NCBI GenBank assembly: GCA_025060595.1
Contig: JANXBX010000004.1
Span: forward strand, 132,827-196,826
Length of the DNA stretch: 64,000 nt
Direction of reading: 5' to 3'
From: Synergistota bacterium
GTDB lineage: Bacteria > Synergistota > GBS-1
The position numbers and the translations under genes are program-made. How positions within the stretch are numbered: the first letter of the stretch is position 1; each line of letters begins with the position of its first letter. Shown in pieces: positions 50,976-60,622 of this stretch. Under the pieces are notes generated by a model, which was given only the letters and a program-made list of their open reading frames with translations, did not search any database and was not told the origin of the DNA.

Positions 50976-51733
50976 TTTTCCAGCACCCTCTTTACCCACA
51001 TCCTAACTTCCGCATCCCGTTCTACGTTAAGAAGAGCTTTTAAGTAAGGAGTAGCTCTCTTGTCACCCAAAAACATCAAACCCCTTATCCCAGCTAACCT
51101 CACCTCCACAAGAGGATAATTAAGTAGAGATATTAACACCTGAAGTGCTTCCTCACCTCCCATTCTAACTATTGCTTCAAGAGCCATCTTTTTAAGGTCA
51201 GATGTTCTCCCATTAATAAGAATGTCTTTGAGTTTAGGTAATGCTGACTTATGGTTAACTTTTTCTAAGGCTTTTATTGCGATCTTAACTATCTCATCAT
51301 CTTGATCTCCCAAAAGCTCAACGAAAGCATCTAAAACCTTCTGCTCATAAGCAAAGTTCAAAAGATATTTTACAACCTCTCTCCTTAAGTATAGATTATC
51401 ACTTTTTAGCCTATCTAATAGCAAATCTATAGAAACCCTTAAATTTGCCCTTTTCGCTTTATTTTCCAACTTCCTAAGTATATCTATGGCTTGTTCTGAA
51501 AGCTTCCTCTTTTTATCCCTATTTTCTCCCTTTGAACACTGAGTAAAAGCCTTTCTTGTAAGATAGTGATAAGCTCTAACAATCTCCTCATACTTATCTT
51601 GGAACTCCTGAGATGCAACATCCGGGTGATATTTCAGAGCTAGCTTTCTAAAAGCCCTTTTTACTTCCTCTACAGAAGCTCCTACAGGGAGGCCTAAAAT
51701 CTTATAATAAAGAGCTAACTCTTCTCCCTGCAC
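50969..51733 (-). CDS. J-domain protein with C-terminal HEAT repeats
   Basis: Protein of 254 residues. The N-terminal J domain (about 7-62, YKILGLPVGASVEEVKRAFRKLALKYHPDV) has the HPD needed to stimulate Hsp70 ATPase. The rest (about 85-254) consists of about five HEAT repeats, e.g. EALQVLISLLNYPLVEVRLAGIRGLMFLGDKRATP, in place of the Gly/Phe and zinc domains of DnaJ. It is therefore a dedicated co-chaperone for the DnaK encoded directly upstream, with which it shares 1 base. The HEAT part probably chooses clients. Confidence 0.88.
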   Translation of the reverse strand: MQGEELALYYKILGLPVGASVEEVKRAFRKLALKYHPDVASQEFQDKYEEIVRAYHYLTRKAFTQCSKGENRDKKRKLSEQAIDILRKLENKAKRANLRVSIDLLLDRLKSDNLYLRREVVKYLLNFAYEQKVLDAFVELLGDQDDEIVKIAIKALEKVNHKSALPKLKDILINGRTSDLKKMALEAIVRMGGEEALQVLISLLNYPLVEVRLAGIRGLMFLGDKRATPYLKALLNVERDAEVRMWVKRVLENW

Positions 51734-53445
51734 TACCTTCCCAACTCCCTCTCAAACTCGCTAAGTAACTTTAAAATGTCTTCTAACTCTGACTTTTCTG
51801 CAATTCCTACCCTTTCCCTCAGACCTTCAAGAACCTCTCTAACTCTTTTAGCTTCATCAGCTTCAAGAAAAACAATCTTCTTCTCTAAAGAGGCCAAAGT
51901 AGAGTTAACCCTTTCTCTAAGTTGCCTTACTTCAAGTTCCTTTTTATCCCTTTCTTTTTGAATCTCCGCCTCTCTTATTATTCTTTCTACTTCCTTATGC
52001 GGAAGCTCCTTAACCCCTTTTATCTCTATCTTCTGCTCTTTTCCTGTATCAAGATCCTTCGCTTTAACATGAACTATCCCATTAACATCTATGAAAAAGG
52101 TTACCTCGATTCTAGGCACACCCTTGGGAGCTAATCTTATTCCAGTAAGCTGAAATCTTCCCAAGGATATATTCTCCTCAGCCAATGGTCTTTCTCCCCG
52201 AAGAACATGAATCTCAACCGTAGACTGATTATCCGCAACCGTCGTAAATATCCTTGAAGCTGAAACAGGAATAGGGGTATTCCTTTCGATTATCTTGGTG
52301 AATATACCTCCTACAGTTTCGACTCCAAGAGACAAAGGTGTAACGTCTACAAGAACTATGCCAGTTACCTCCCCTTTTACCATTGCTGCTTGAATAGCAG
52401 CCCCTAAAGCCACACATTCATCGGGGTTTACCCCTCTTAAAGGCTCCTTTTTAAGAATTTCTCTTACTTTTCTTTGAACCAACGGAACCCTTGTAGAACC
52501 ACCAACAAGTAAGACCTGATCTATATCTGCTGGAGAGAGGTTTGCATCCTCCAGTGCCCTTAAAACAGGCTCTTCAACTCTATCAACTAAATCTTTAATT
52601 AAATCCTCAAAAAGATCTCTCCGCAATACATGGTAAAAATGCTTTGGCCCAGACTCATCAGCAGCTATAAATGGTATGTTAATTTCCGTTTCATAAACCT
52701 CCGAAAGCTCTATTTTGGCACGCTCAGATTCCTCCTTAAGCTTCTGCAAAGCCATTCTATCTTGAGACAAATCAATACCAGTTTCCTTCTTGAACTCTTC
52801 TAATAAATACTCCATTATCCTATCATCGAAGTCATCCCCACCTAAATGATTATCACCAGATGTGGCTTTAACCTCGAAAACCCCTTCAGCTATCTCTAAT
52901 ATAGAAACGTCAAATGTACCTCCTCCAAGATCAAAAACAAGAATCTTAAGTTCCCTATCAAGTTTTTCTTTCCCCAAACCATAGGCTAAGGCAGCAGCTG
53001 TAGGTTCGTTTATAATCCTTAAAACTTTAAGCCCAGCAAGTTCCCCTGCCTCCTTCGTAGCTTGCCTTTGAGCATCACTAAAATAAGCGGGAACAGTTAT
53101 AACAGCCTCCTTAATGCTATCGCCTAAAAACTCCTCAGCATCCTCCTTAAGCTTCTTTATTATCAAAGCAGCTATGTCTTGTGGTCTGAAAAACTTACCA
53201 TCTATTTCAACCTTATAATCACTACCCATGTATCTTTTTATAGATGATATGGTTCTATCGGGATTAATAACAGCCTGATTCTTAGCAGGCTCACCAACCA
53301 ATATTTCTCCGCTTTTAGAAAATGCCACAATTGAAGGAGTAACCCTCTTACCACGCCTGTTAGGTATAATCTCTGGCTTATCTCCATTCATAAAAGCTAT
53401 TGCAGAATAGGTAGTTCCAAAATCTATACCAACTACTTTACTCAA
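51733..53445 (-). CDS. DnaK-type Hsp70 chaperone, short form
   Basis: Hsp70 of 570 residues. The ATPase domain starts [18 protein letters not shown] and has [15 protein letters not shown] and [10 protein letters not shown]. The substrate domain (about 370-480) has [13 protein letters not shown]. The C-terminal helical lid is about 60-70 residues shorter than in E. coli DnaK (638 residues). It sits with a HEAT-repeat J protein rather than with grpE/dnaJ, so it is probably a second, specialised Hsp70. It lies 17 bases after bpsA. A HscA-like role is possible but no isc genes are present. Confidence 0.92.
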   Translation of the reverse strand: MSKVVGIDFGTTYSAIAFMNGDKPEIIPNRRGKRVTPSIVAFSKSGEILVGEPAKNQAVINPDRTISSIKRYMGSDYKVEIDGKFFRPQDIAALIIKKLKEDAEEFLGDSIKEAVITVPAYFSDAQRQATKEAGELAGLKVLRIINEPTAAALAYGLGKEKLDRELKILVFDLGGGTFDVSILEIAEGVFEVKATSGDNHLGGDDFDDRIMEYLLEEFKKETGIDLSQDRMALQKLKEESERAKIELSEVYETEINIPFIAADESGPKHFYHVLRRDLFEDLIKDLVDRVEEPVLRALEDANLSPADIDQVLLVGGSTRVPLVQRKVREILKKEPLRGVNPDECVALGAAIQAAMVKGEVTGIVLVDVTPLSLGVETVGGIFTKIIERNTPIPVSASRIFTTVADNQSTVEIHVLRGERPLAEENISLGRFQLTGIRLAPKGVPRIEVTFFIDVNGIVHVKAKDLDTGKEQKIEIKGVKELPHKEVERIIREAEIQKERDKKELEVRQLRERVNSTLASLEKKIVFLEADEAKRVREVLEGLRERVGIAEKSELEDILKLLSEFERELGR

Positions 53446-53462
53446 GCTCCTAAGACACCTCT

Positions 53463-54509
53463 TTAAGTGGTCGAGCTCTCCTCATCCTCATATATATCTT
53501 CAGATAGGGGCTCATTCCACCTCTGGAAACCATCAAGAGTCTCTATCCTGTATAAAGCGGAAACATACCAAATACCCTTAGGATCGCTTTTAAGCGGATT
53601 AAGATCCCACGCTTTCATACTCCGATAATAGGGCCAGTTAACATATTCATTAAACTCATTTATTATGTCTGTTATCACAAGGCCAGCATCCACCAAGAAT
53701 TTCTGAATATTTCTCCACTTGTTCAATGACGTTTCAACATGCGTCAGCCCCACATATCCAGCACAACCAGAACCTTTAAGAGTAGCTATGCCTCTATACA
53801 CAAACGCTTTAAAGCCAGCTAAAGTTTCCTCCGGATCTGTAAAGAAGACGTCAAATTTCCCCAGCAATTCATCAGGCAACGGCTCTCTAAGGTCAACCCT
53901 TCTAACCTCAAGATTGCTTAACCCCTTTTCCTCTCTAATCTTGCTCTCAAAATCAAGGATTCTCCTATCTATATCAATCACAACCACCTTTCTGGGCAAC
54001 CTTGTGAGAGCTAAAGCTAACCCCACAAGATCATCATCTCCCAGAGTTATAATATCCTTCCCTCTCACATCCCCTCTCATATCAGCAAAAGCTACCCTCG
54101 CTAAGGTAGTCTCAGGTGTAACATATCCCTGGTCGTACCGATGAAGAGCTTCAGGCCTGTTCTCCTGGATTTTGAGAAACTCCTCATAAACCTCCTTGAA
54201 AGCGTCAATTGTAACACTCTTGCCACCACACTTATCACATATATATCTTCTGTAAGGTTGAATACCAAGGGATTCAGCTCCTTTTCTCCCCTTTTCCGTT
54301 AATACTATCTCTTCACCTTGATACTCTACCCACCCTTCCCTTTCGAGAAGCTTGATCAAAGACGCCACAGCCGGAAGGGAAACCATAGAGTATCTAACTA
54401 TCTCCCAAAAATCACCTGTAACAAACAAAACAGAAAGAACCCTTTCTACGTCCCTTGGGAAAATCGGTATATTAGTTTCCTTTCTAACTTGAGAAGCGTA
54501 TATTTCCAT
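53463..54509 (-). CDS. bpsA: N4-bis(aminopropyl)spermidine synthase (branched-chain polyamine synthase)
   Basis: Transfers two aminopropyl groups from decarboxylated SAM to the central nitrogen of spermidine, giving branched polyamines that stabilise nucleic acids at high temperature. About 348 residues: N-terminal winged-helix-like domain, a CDKCGGKS zinc-type motif (about 88), and a Rossmann domain with [14 protein letters not shown] and [13 protein letters not shown]. The usual TDPP is TDPE here. Start chosen at ATG 54509, eleven bases after GGAGGAGG; ATG 54530 and TTG 54545 are alternatives. It leads the dnaK operon. Confidence 0.88.
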   Translation of the reverse strand: MEIYASQVRKETNIPIFPRDVERVLSVLFVTGDFWEIVRYSMVSLPAVASLIKLLEREGWVEYQGEEIVLTEKGRKGAESLGIQPYRRYICDKCGGKSVTIDAFKEVYEEFLKIQENRPEALHRYDQGYVTPETTLARVAFADMRGDVRGKDIITLGDDDLVGLALALTRLPRKVVVIDIDRRILDFESKIREEKGLSNLEVRRVDLREPLPDELLGKFDVFFTDPEETLAGFKAFVYRGIATLKGSGCAGYVGLTHVETSLNKWRNIQKFLVDAGLVITDIINEFNEYVNWPYYRSMKAWDLNPLKSDPKGIWYVSALYRIETLDGFQRWNEPLSEDIYEDEESSTT

Positions 54510-54554
54510 CAATTTCAATCCCTCCTCCATCTCTCTTATTAACAAATAAATTTT

Positions 54555-54589
54555 ACTATACCACCTTGGATTTGAAAAGGTGCTATAAT
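54555..54589. promoter_or_regulatory. Divergent extended -10 promoters (bpsA operon and 54625 gene)
   Basis: Plus strand: TGCTATAAT at 54581-54589, serving the gene at 54625. Minus strand: TGGTATAGT with TATAGT at 54560-54555, serving bpsA. Both have the TGn extension and no good -35 box. Confidence 0.45.
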
Positions 54590-54624
54590 TAAGGGAGATA
54601 CAAAAAGCAAAAGGAGGGAGTTAA

Positions 54625-55239
54625 ATGATAGGCTGGAGCGTATCCCACCAAGAGTTCACTATAGAAGATCACTACTATTTCTCAATCTTAAAAAACACCA
54701 TTAAATATAAGCTGTTAAACTCCATTAAAGAGGCTTGGGATTGTAATGTTATAGTCTTTAACTATCCTGAGAAACCATTCAGCAAAGATGAAATAGATGA
54801 TATCATCTCCCTTGTAAAAATGGGTAAGAAAGTTATAGCTTTAGGATACTACATGAATGAGGATAATGTCGCTTCAATCTTAAATGAGCTTTCTCTTCCT
54901 TTTGGTTTGAAGATGCTACCTTCGGCTGTAATAGATAACATCAATTCCCTACAAAACGATCCATATCTTGTTATCACAGGCAAGGTTAAGAAATTCAATG
55001 AAGGCGTTAAGAGGCTACTAATGCCTTGTGTAGCTCCTATAGAGATAATAGGAGGAGAAGGAGAACCTATCATCTTAAGTGAAGATTCTTCTTCTCCTCC
55101 ATATCAAATACTCGGAGCTTACTCTAGATATGGTAAAGGAGAATTTATCCTCATAGGAACGTGCGTTTTTTGGGACAACTTTTCAATAAATCAATTTGAT
55201 AATATGCAATTTTCCCTTAACCTTCTAAAATTTCCTTAA
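54625..55239 (+). CDS. Uncharacterised protein, GATase1/ThuA-like fold suspected
   Basis: A 204-residue soluble protein without signal peptide or membrane segment. I do not recognise a named family. VIVFNYPEKPFSKDEIDDIISLVKMGKKVIALGYY and the ending SRYGKGEFILIGTCVFWDN look like the glutamine-amidotransferase-like domain used in DUF4350/IFT52-type proteins, which bind but often do not hydrolyse. No catalytic Cys-His-Glu set is evident. The ATG has AAAGGAGGGAG upstream, so it is surely translated. Its 3' end overlaps the convergent aminotransferase by 23 bases. Confidence 0.65.
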   Translation: MIGWSVSHQEFTIEDHYYFSILKNTIKYKLLNSIKEAWDCNVIVFNYPEKPFSKDEIDDIISLVKMGKKVIALGYYMNEDNVASILNELSLPFGLKMLPSAVIDNINSLQNDPYLVITGKVKKFNEGVKRLLMPCVAPIEIIGGEGEPIILSEDSSSPPYQILGAYSRYGKGEFILIGTCVFWDNFSINQFDNMQFSLNLLKFP

Positions 55240-56425
55240 TCGCAGCACCTAACCTCCTTATGCCTTCCTTTATCTCTTCCTCAGAAGGATAAGTAAAGTT
55301 TATTCTCATTTCGTCATTTCTCTCACCATAAGGATAGAAAGCGCTTCCTACTACGTAGGCAACATTGTACTTCTCCACCGCCAGCTTAAAAAGCTCTGTA
55401 GTATCAAAACCCTCAACTTGAACCCAATAGAAGAAACCGCCACCGGGACGAGAATACTTTGTCCCTGCAGGTAGGTACTTATCTATAGCCTCCTCCATAA
55501 CATTACGCTTAAGACTATAATGCTTTCTTATAATCTCTATCTGAGGCTCAAGCCAACCTCTTCTACAGAACTCCGCTATAAAGAATTGAGCAAACAAACT
55601 AGTTGAAAGATCCATTCCTTGCTTTGCAAGAACAAATCTCCTTACTATCTCCTTATCCCCTATTATCCATCCCACCCTCATACCTGGAGCTAATATCTTA
55701 GAAAAACTACCACAATATATTACTCTATTCGATACATCCATGCTCTTTATAAGAGCAGGAGGTTTCTCATCGTAGTATATTTCACCATAAGCATCATCCT
55801 CAACTATAACGAAATCGTACCTTTCCGCTATTTCGTAAAGCTTTTTTCTCCTCTCAAGAGAAAGAACTCTTCCCGATGGATTCTGGAAATTAGGTATAAC
55901 ATAAATAAACTTAGGCAGTGGTAGCTTCTCATTAAGTCTTTTCTTTATATCCTCTTCAAGAAGATCTACAATCATTCCATCTTCATCCATAGGTATACCT
56001 ACAAAACGAGCTCCACAATTTCTAAAGGCAACCAATGTTCCTACATATGTAGGAGCTTCAACATAAACAAAGTCACCATAATCTATAAATACTTTGCCAA
56101 TAACATCCATAGCCTGCTGAGAACCAGTAACAATTACCACATTATCATGACTAACTGGAAAACCGTAACGTTTACTACACCAATCAGCAATAAACTCTAC
56201 AAGCTCATCAAGTCCTTCCGTTTTACCATACTGTAAGGCAGTATTAGCATACTCCTTAACTAAGGGTGATATCTCTACAAACTTTTCCCCAGGGAAAATT
56301 CTCGGATCAGGTAAACCCCCAGCAAAGGATATAACACCTGGCTTTTTAGCCATTGAGAGAAGCTCACGAATAGCAGATGGTTTAAGTTCTCTACCAATGG
56401 CGGACAACTTTGCATTCCAATTCAT
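55217..56425 (-). CDS. PLP-dependent aminotransferase (LysN/MocR-like, class I/II)
   Basis: Aminotransferase of 402 residues close to 2-aminoadipate/aromatic aminotransferases. Start motif ISFAGGLPDPRIFP (about 33), then VTGSQQAMDVIGKV, YVIPNFQNPSGRVLSLERRKKLYEIA, VIVEDDAYGEIYYD, and the PLP lysine in GSFSKILAPGMRVGWI (about 242). It makes 2-oxo acids from amino acids, consistent with supplying aryl-pyruvates for IorAB. It is a single gene facing away from the tRNA-Ser; substrate assignment is not possible from sequence. Confidence 0.9.
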   Translation of the reverse strand: MNWNAKLSAIGRELKPSAIRELLSMAKKPGVISFAGGLPDPRIFPGEKFVEISPLVKEYANTALQYGKTEGLDELVEFIADWCSKRYGFPVSHDNVVIVTGSQQAMDVIGKVFIDYGDFVYVEAPTYVGTLVAFRNCGARFVGIPMDEDGMIVDLLEEDIKKRLNEKLPLPKFIYVIPNFQNPSGRVLSLERRKKLYEIAERYDFVIVEDDAYGEIYYDEKPPALIKSMDVSNRVIYCGSFSKILAPGMRVGWIIGDKEIVRRFVLAKQGMDLSTSLFAQFFIAEFCRRGWLEPQIEIIRKHYSLKRNVMEEAIDKYLPAGTKYSRPGGGFFYWVQVEGFDTTELFKLAVEKYNVAYVVGSAFYPYGERNDEMRINFTYPSEEEIKEGIRRLGAAIKEILEG

Positions 56426-56494
56426 GCCCTATCCCCCCTTAATTTTTCAACTCTCGCTTTATTATACCACTTTTTTTGATATAATATATAGAGC

Positions 56495-56586
56495 GGAGAG
56501 GTGTCCGAACTGGATAAGGAGCCGGACTTGAAATCCGGTAAGCCCTCGTAAGGGCGATGTGGGTTCGAGTCCCACCCTCTCCGCCA
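56495..56586 (+). tRNA. tRNA-Ser (UGA anticodon)
   Basis: Class II tRNA with a long variable arm. Acceptor GGAGAGG pairs with CCTCTCC, with encoded GCCA. The anticodon stem CCGGA/TCCGG encloses CTTGAAA, giving anticodon TGA. A TATAAT at 56480-56485 is placed 9 bases upstream of the gene. Confidence 0.96.
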
Positions 56587-56644
56587 TTATTTTATAATAT
56601 CAGAATTTATTATTTTTTGAAAGGACACAGTTAACAAAAATAGC

Positions 56645-57592
56645 ATGAAAATAAAAGTATACTTATGGTTTTTTGTCACTGTTATTTTATGTTCTTTTCC
56701 TATTTTAAAAGAAAAAGAGATCTTTCTAACTTTCGATGATGGCCCTATATCCCCTTACACCACAGAAATAGCAAAAATGCTTGAAAAGGAAGGAGCAAAA
56801 GGAACGTTTTTCTTGGTAGGTAAAAAGGTGACCATCCATGGAGATATTGTAAAAGAGCTAAACAAAAGAGGACACACAATAGGAAATCACACCTTTAATC
56901 ATAACAGATTCAGTGAGGAGAGCTTAGAGGAAAGCCTAGAAGATCTTCTGAAAGCAGAGGTAGTGCTTGCCGAAAAGATCGGTTACTTTACCAGAATATA
57001 TAGGCCTCCGGGAGGAAGAATCCCCAAAAGCAAAGAAAGAATTTTTGAAGATCTTGGTTTTAAAGCTGTTTTTTGGGATGTAAATACTCGAGACTTTGAA
57101 GGAAGGAGCAGTTTCTATATAATATTTAAAACTTTACTTATAAGCTGGGACAGAAGCATCATATTGATGCACTCCTGCCCCAGCGCCATCAAATCCTTAC
57201 CTACACTGTTAAAACTTCTAAAACTATTTAATTTCAAGATCAAGCCTCTTCCTATAGAAGAGCTCTCAAGCACAGCTCCAAACCATCAGATAATTAAAAT
57301 CAACGATAGGCAGAAATTTTTACTTCAGCTTATAGGCATGACCGACTTTGTAAGAAGTGATACATTCCTTCTTGAAAAAGCGCTTCTCTCACTAAGAGAC
57401 TATAAAGACTTTCTAACAAGCTTATCTAATATAAGAGCTATTAAGAGAAAGTCTCAAGATCCGGAAGAGGAAGAGTTCTGGGAAAGAGAAAAGGCACGAT
57501 TAGAAGTCTATATTAGGCAATCGATAATAAGAAGAAAGCTCTTAGAAAATCTCATAGCAAATATAATTTTACTTCCAAAGGAAGCTTATTAA
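56645..57592 (+). CDS. Polysaccharide deacetylase (NodB domain, CE4)
   Basis: Protein of 315 residues with an N-terminal hydrophobic signal or anchor (about 6-20). The CE4 motifs are complete: LTFDDGP (metal Asp), GNHTFNH (metal His pair), RPPGGR, and DVNTRDF, plus ILMHSCPSA near residue 178. It removes acetyl groups from surface sugars, e.g. peptidoglycan GlcNAc, outside the cell. After about residue 200 there is a coiled-coil-rich extension of unknown role. Its 3' end overlaps the convergent DUF554 gene by 24 bases. Confidence 0.92.
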   Translation: MKIKVYLWFFVTVILCSFPILKEKEIFLTFDDGPISPYTTEIAKMLEKEGAKGTFFLVGKKVTIHGDIVKELNKRGHTIGNHTFNHNRFSEESLEESLEDLLKAEVVLAEKIGYFTRIYRPPGGRIPKSKERIFEDLGFKAVFWDVNTRDFEGRSSFYIIFKTLLISWDRSIILMHSCPSAIKSLPTLLKLLKLFNFKIKPLPIEELSSTAPNHQIIKINDRQKFLLQLIGMTDFVRSDTFLLEKALLSLRDYKDFLTSLSNIRAIKRKSQDPEEEEFWEREKARLEVYIRQSIIRRKLLENLIANIILLPKEAY

Positions 57593-58240
57593 TGGAGAAA
57601 CTATTAAAGCTGGGAGAAAATCCCCTACCTTTATATCCTTTATATCGAGTAACCTAAAGCCTATTGCAAGTATCATAATTCCTCCCGTTGCTGTGAAATT
57701 CCCCAAAATGAACTCTTCCTTTAAGAAGAAAAGTTGAGAAGCAAAGATGGTTAAAGTCCCCTGAATAACTAAAACAGAAAGAGTAGAAAGTAGTACTCCA
57801 AAGCCTAATGTAGAAGCAAGCATTATAGAAGTAACAAAATCAAGTAAAGATTTTAAAAAGAGTATCTCAGGTTTCCCCATCAAACCATCTTGAAAGCAAC
57901 CAAGCACCGTCATCGGACCCACACAGAATATAATCGTGGCAGTAAGCCACCCTTTTACTATGTCCTCCCTCTTTAACTTCCTCTCAAAGAATCTTCCAAT
58001 ACCTTCTATTTTATACTCAAGCTCACACCATGTCCCTATAGCCCCACCTATAACGAGAGAGAGTATAACTGCAAGTAATTCTTTACCTTCAAAACCCATT
58101 TTGATTCCTATAAGCAAAGTAGATAACCCTAAAGCCTGAAGCATGGCTATCCTGACCTTCTCAGGAATTTGCTTTTTAAGAAGCAATCCTAAGGAACTTC
58201 CCACAATAACAGCTAATGTGTTTACAAAGGTACCCGTCAA
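57569..58240 (-). CDS. DUF554-family membrane protein
   Basis: Protein of about 223 residues with seven or so transmembrane helices and the DUF554 start GTFVNTLAVIVGSSLGLLL, then GGAIGTWCELEYKIEGIG and GPMTVLGCFQDGL. Function unknown. The start is TTG at 58240, six bases after GAGGGAA and 1 base after the ahcY stop; an upstream frame to 58297 would be antisense-free but lies inside ahcY without support. It follows ahcY in the same operon. Confidence 0.88.
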   Translation of the reverse strand: MTGTFVNTLAVIVGSSLGLLLKKQIPEKVRIAMLQALGLSTLLIGIKMGFEGKELLAVILSLVIGGAIGTWCELEYKIEGIGRFFERKLKREDIVKGWLTATIIFCVGPMTVLGCFQDGLMGKPEILFLKSLLDFVTSIMLASTLGFGVLLSTLSVLVIQGTLTIFASQLFFLKEEFILGNFTATGGIMILAIGFRLLDIKDIKVGDFLPALIVSPLISFLWK

Positions 58241-58241
58241 G

Positions 58242-59510
58242 TTAGGTTCCCTCCTCCCATGAGGAAAGGTATTTCTCTTGTTCAAGCGTAAGTTCATCTA
58301 TCTCTATACCCAGAGCCTTAAGCTTAAATTTAGCTACTTCTTTATCTATCTTTTCAGGAACAGAATAAACCTTTTTCTCCAATTTATGCCCTTCCTTAAC
58401 TAAATATTCAGCAGATAGAGCCTGATTTGCAAAACTCATATCCATAACTGAAGCTGGATGACCTTCCGCAGCTGCAAGGTTTATAAGCCTACCCTCAGCT
58501 AAAAGATATAGCTTTCTCCCATCTGGCATTTCATATTCATCTACAAGCTCCTTAACCCTTCTTTTAGATACAGCTATCCTTTCAAGAGCGGAGATATCTA
58601 TCTCCACGTTAAAATGACCAGCATTACATAAGACAGCCCCATCTTTCATCAACTTAAAGTGCTCTTCTCTTAATACATTTATATTACCAGTAGCTGTACA
58701 AAATATGTCACCAATTCTTGCTGCTTCCTCCATTTTCATTACATAATAACCATCCATCCACGCTTCTATCGCTTTAATTGGGTCCACTTCGGTTACTACA
58801 ACATGCGCCCCCATACCCCTAGCTCTCATCGCTATTCCCTTTCCACACCAACCATAACCAGCAACTACAAATATTGAGTCAGCAAGAAGCTTACCCGTAG
58901 CACGCATAATACCATCTATTGTGCTTCTACCAGTACCATACCTATTATCAAACATATGCTTTGTCAGTGCCTCATTAACCGCAATAATAGGATACATTAA
59001 GACCCCACTTTCAGCCATAGCCTTAAGTCTTATAACACCTGTAGTAGTTTCCTCTGTTCCCCCAATCACATCCTTTACAAAAGAAGGTTTTTCTTTGTGA
59101 AAGGTCGAAACCAGGTCTGCTCCATCATCCATCGTTATATGAGGTCTTTTAGATAAAACAGCCCTTATATGAGAATAATACTTTTCTCTATCCTCCCCTC
59201 TAACCGCAAAAACAGGAATATTATATACAGAAACCAACGCAGCAGCTACGTCATCCTGTGTACTTAACGGGTTAGAAGCGCATAAGTATACCTCGGCTCC
59301 TCCCTCTTTAAGGGTTATCATCAAATTTGCCGTCTCAGTAGTAACATGAAGACAAGCTCCTATCCTTATACCGCTTAGCGGTTTTTCCCTGATGAACCTT
59401 TCCCTTATAACTTTTCTCAAAACAGGCATATCCCTCTCTGCCCACTCTATTCTCCTACGCCCCTCTTCAGCAAGACCCAAATCCTTAACGTCGAAATCCA
59501 CATCCTTCAC
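58242..59510 (-). CDS. ahcY: S-adenosylhomocysteine hydrolase
   Basis: Cleaves S-adenosylhomocysteine to adenosine and homocysteine, relieving product inhibition of the many SAM methyltransferases seen here. The 422 residues include [11 protein letters not shown], the NAD-binding [28 protein letters not shown] and the substrate residues in DDGADLV. The C-terminal end lacks the K-x-x-x-Y-R-Y tail of eukaryotic and many bacterial enzymes, which is the shorter archaeal/Thermotoga form. It lies 3 bases after nfi, and DUF554 follows. Confidence 0.95.
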   Translation of the reverse strand: MKDVDFDVKDLGLAEEGRRRIEWAERDMPVLRKVIRERFIREKPLSGIRIGACLHVTTETANLMITLKEGGAEVYLCASNPLSTQDDVAAALVSVYNIPVFAVRGEDREKYYSHIRAVLSKRPHITMDDGADLVSTFHKEKPSFVKDVIGGTEETTTGVIRLKAMAESGVLMYPIIAVNEALTKHMFDNRYGTGRSTIDGIMRATGKLLADSIFVVAGYGWCGKGIAMRARGMGAHVVVTEVDPIKAIEAWMDGYYVMKMEEAARIGDIFCTATGNINVLREEHFKLMKDGAVLCNAGHFNVEIDISALERIAVSKRRVKELVDEYEMPDGRKLYLLAEGRLINLAAAEGHPASVMDMSFANQALSAEYLVKEGHKLEKKVYSVPEKIDKEVAKFKLKALGIEIDELTLEQEKYLSSWEEGT

Positions 59511-59513
59511 CCC

Positions 59514-60197
59514 CTAAAACAGCGTCATTTCACCTTCTTTATGCTTTATCCTTTCGATAACATTATGAGCTTCCCTTAAGGGTTTAGGGAGCCTGTAACC
59601 GTCACAACACGAAAGAACCAATTTTATAGCTACATCAAGAGTTATAGCATAGCCAATAGAAATAAATAGTGGATTAACATTGTCCTTCGTTCTAAGAACA
59701 GCTCCTATTATCTCATCCCCATCGTAAATGTAGCTGTAATCTCCTTGCTTTAACCCAGGCTCCTTAAACTTACCAAATAGATGAGACTTAGCACAACCAA
59801 CTGTTGGCGTATCCATGTAAATACCAAAATGCGTTGCTATACCCATTCTTCTAGGATGAGCTAAGCCCGCCCCGTCTATTAACCAAACGTCTGGTTTTTT
59901 CGAAAGCCTAGAAGCAGCATCAATAAGAAGAGGCATTTCTCTAAAGGCAAGAAGACCAGGAATATAAGGAAATTTAACTTCCTTTTTAACGCTTATTTTC
60001 TCCAATAAACTTAGTCTTGGATAAGAATAAACCAATACCACAGCATAACCTATATCCCCATCGTAAGCTAAATCCGAAGCAGCAATAATCTCAAGTCTCG
60101 AAATATCAACCCTATTCTCCAAAACTATTTTACTTCTTAACTCATTCTGAAGCTTTATAGCTTCCTCAGGAGTAATATTCCACTTGTGCATACTCAA
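59514..60197 (-). CDS. nfi: Endonuclease V
   Basis: Repairs deaminated DNA bases (inosine) by nicking one base 3' of the lesion, a useful function at high temperature. The 227 residues include AASDLAYDG (metal Asp), PYIPGLLAFREMP, and LIDGAGLAHPRRMGIATHFG with TVGCAKS. All family motifs are present. Start is TTG at 60197 or ATG two codons later at 60191; neither has a clear ribosome binding site. It lies just downstream of the rplL terminator. Confidence 0.93.
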   Translation of the reverse strand: MSMHKWNITPEEAIKLQNELRSKIVLENRVDISRLEIIAASDLAYDGDIGYAVVLVYSYPRLSLLEKISVKKEVKFPYIPGLLAFREMPLLIDAASRLSKKPDVWLIDGAGLAHPRRMGIATHFGIYMDTPTVGCAKSHLFGKFKEPGLKQGDYSYIYDGDEIIGAVLRTKDNVNPLFISIGYAITLDVAIKLVLSCCDGYRLPKPLREAHNVIERIKHKEGEMTLF

Positions 60198-60206
60198 AAA
60201 TTTAAA

Positions 60207-60234
60207 AGGAGCGGGCTAAACAAGCACCGCTCCT
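60207..60234 (-). terminator. Intrinsic terminator after rplL
   Basis: On the minus strand AGGAGCGG (60234-60227) pairs with CCGCTCCT (60214-60207), followed by a T-rich run TTTTAAATTTTT (to about 60196). The stem begins inside the rplL stop codon. Confidence 0.8.
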
Positions 60235-60619
60235 ACTCCAATTCAACCTTAGCTCCAGCTTCTTCAAGCTTCTTCTTGATTTCCTCAGCTTCTTCCTTAG
60301 ATACGCCTTCCTTAACAACAGAAGGAACTTTCTCAACAAGATCTTTAGCTTCCTTAAGGCCAAGGTCTGTAAACTGCCTAACAACCTTTATAACCTGGAT
60401 CTTATTAGCACCAGCATCTTTAAGAACTACTTTAAATTCGGTCTTTTCCTCGGCCTTTGCCTCAGCAGCAGGAGCTCCAGCAGCCGCAACAGGAGCAGCT
60501 ACAGCAATAGGAGCAGCTACAGCAGAAACCCCAAACTTTTCCTCTAGAGCCTTAACAAGCTCCGCAAGTTCCAAAACTGTCATCTTCTCAATTGCCTGTA
60601 TTATTTCCTCCTTAGTCAT
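60233..60619 (-). CDS. rplL: 50S ribosomal protein L7/L12
   Basis: Stalk protein of 128 residues. The N-terminal dimerisation part (about 1-35, [16 protein letters not shown]), an Ala-rich hinge (about 36-58) and a C-terminal domain with [39 protein letters not shown]. It recruits translational GTPases. It is 3 bases after rplJ. Confidence 0.97.
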   Translation of the reverse strand: MTKEEIIQAIEKMTVLELAELVKALEEKFGVSAVAAPIAVAAPVAAAGAPAAEAKAEEKTEFKVVLKDAGANKIQVIKVVRQFTDLGLKEAKDLVEKVPSVVKEGVSKEEAEEIKKKLEEAGAKVELE

Positions 60620-60622
60620 AAC

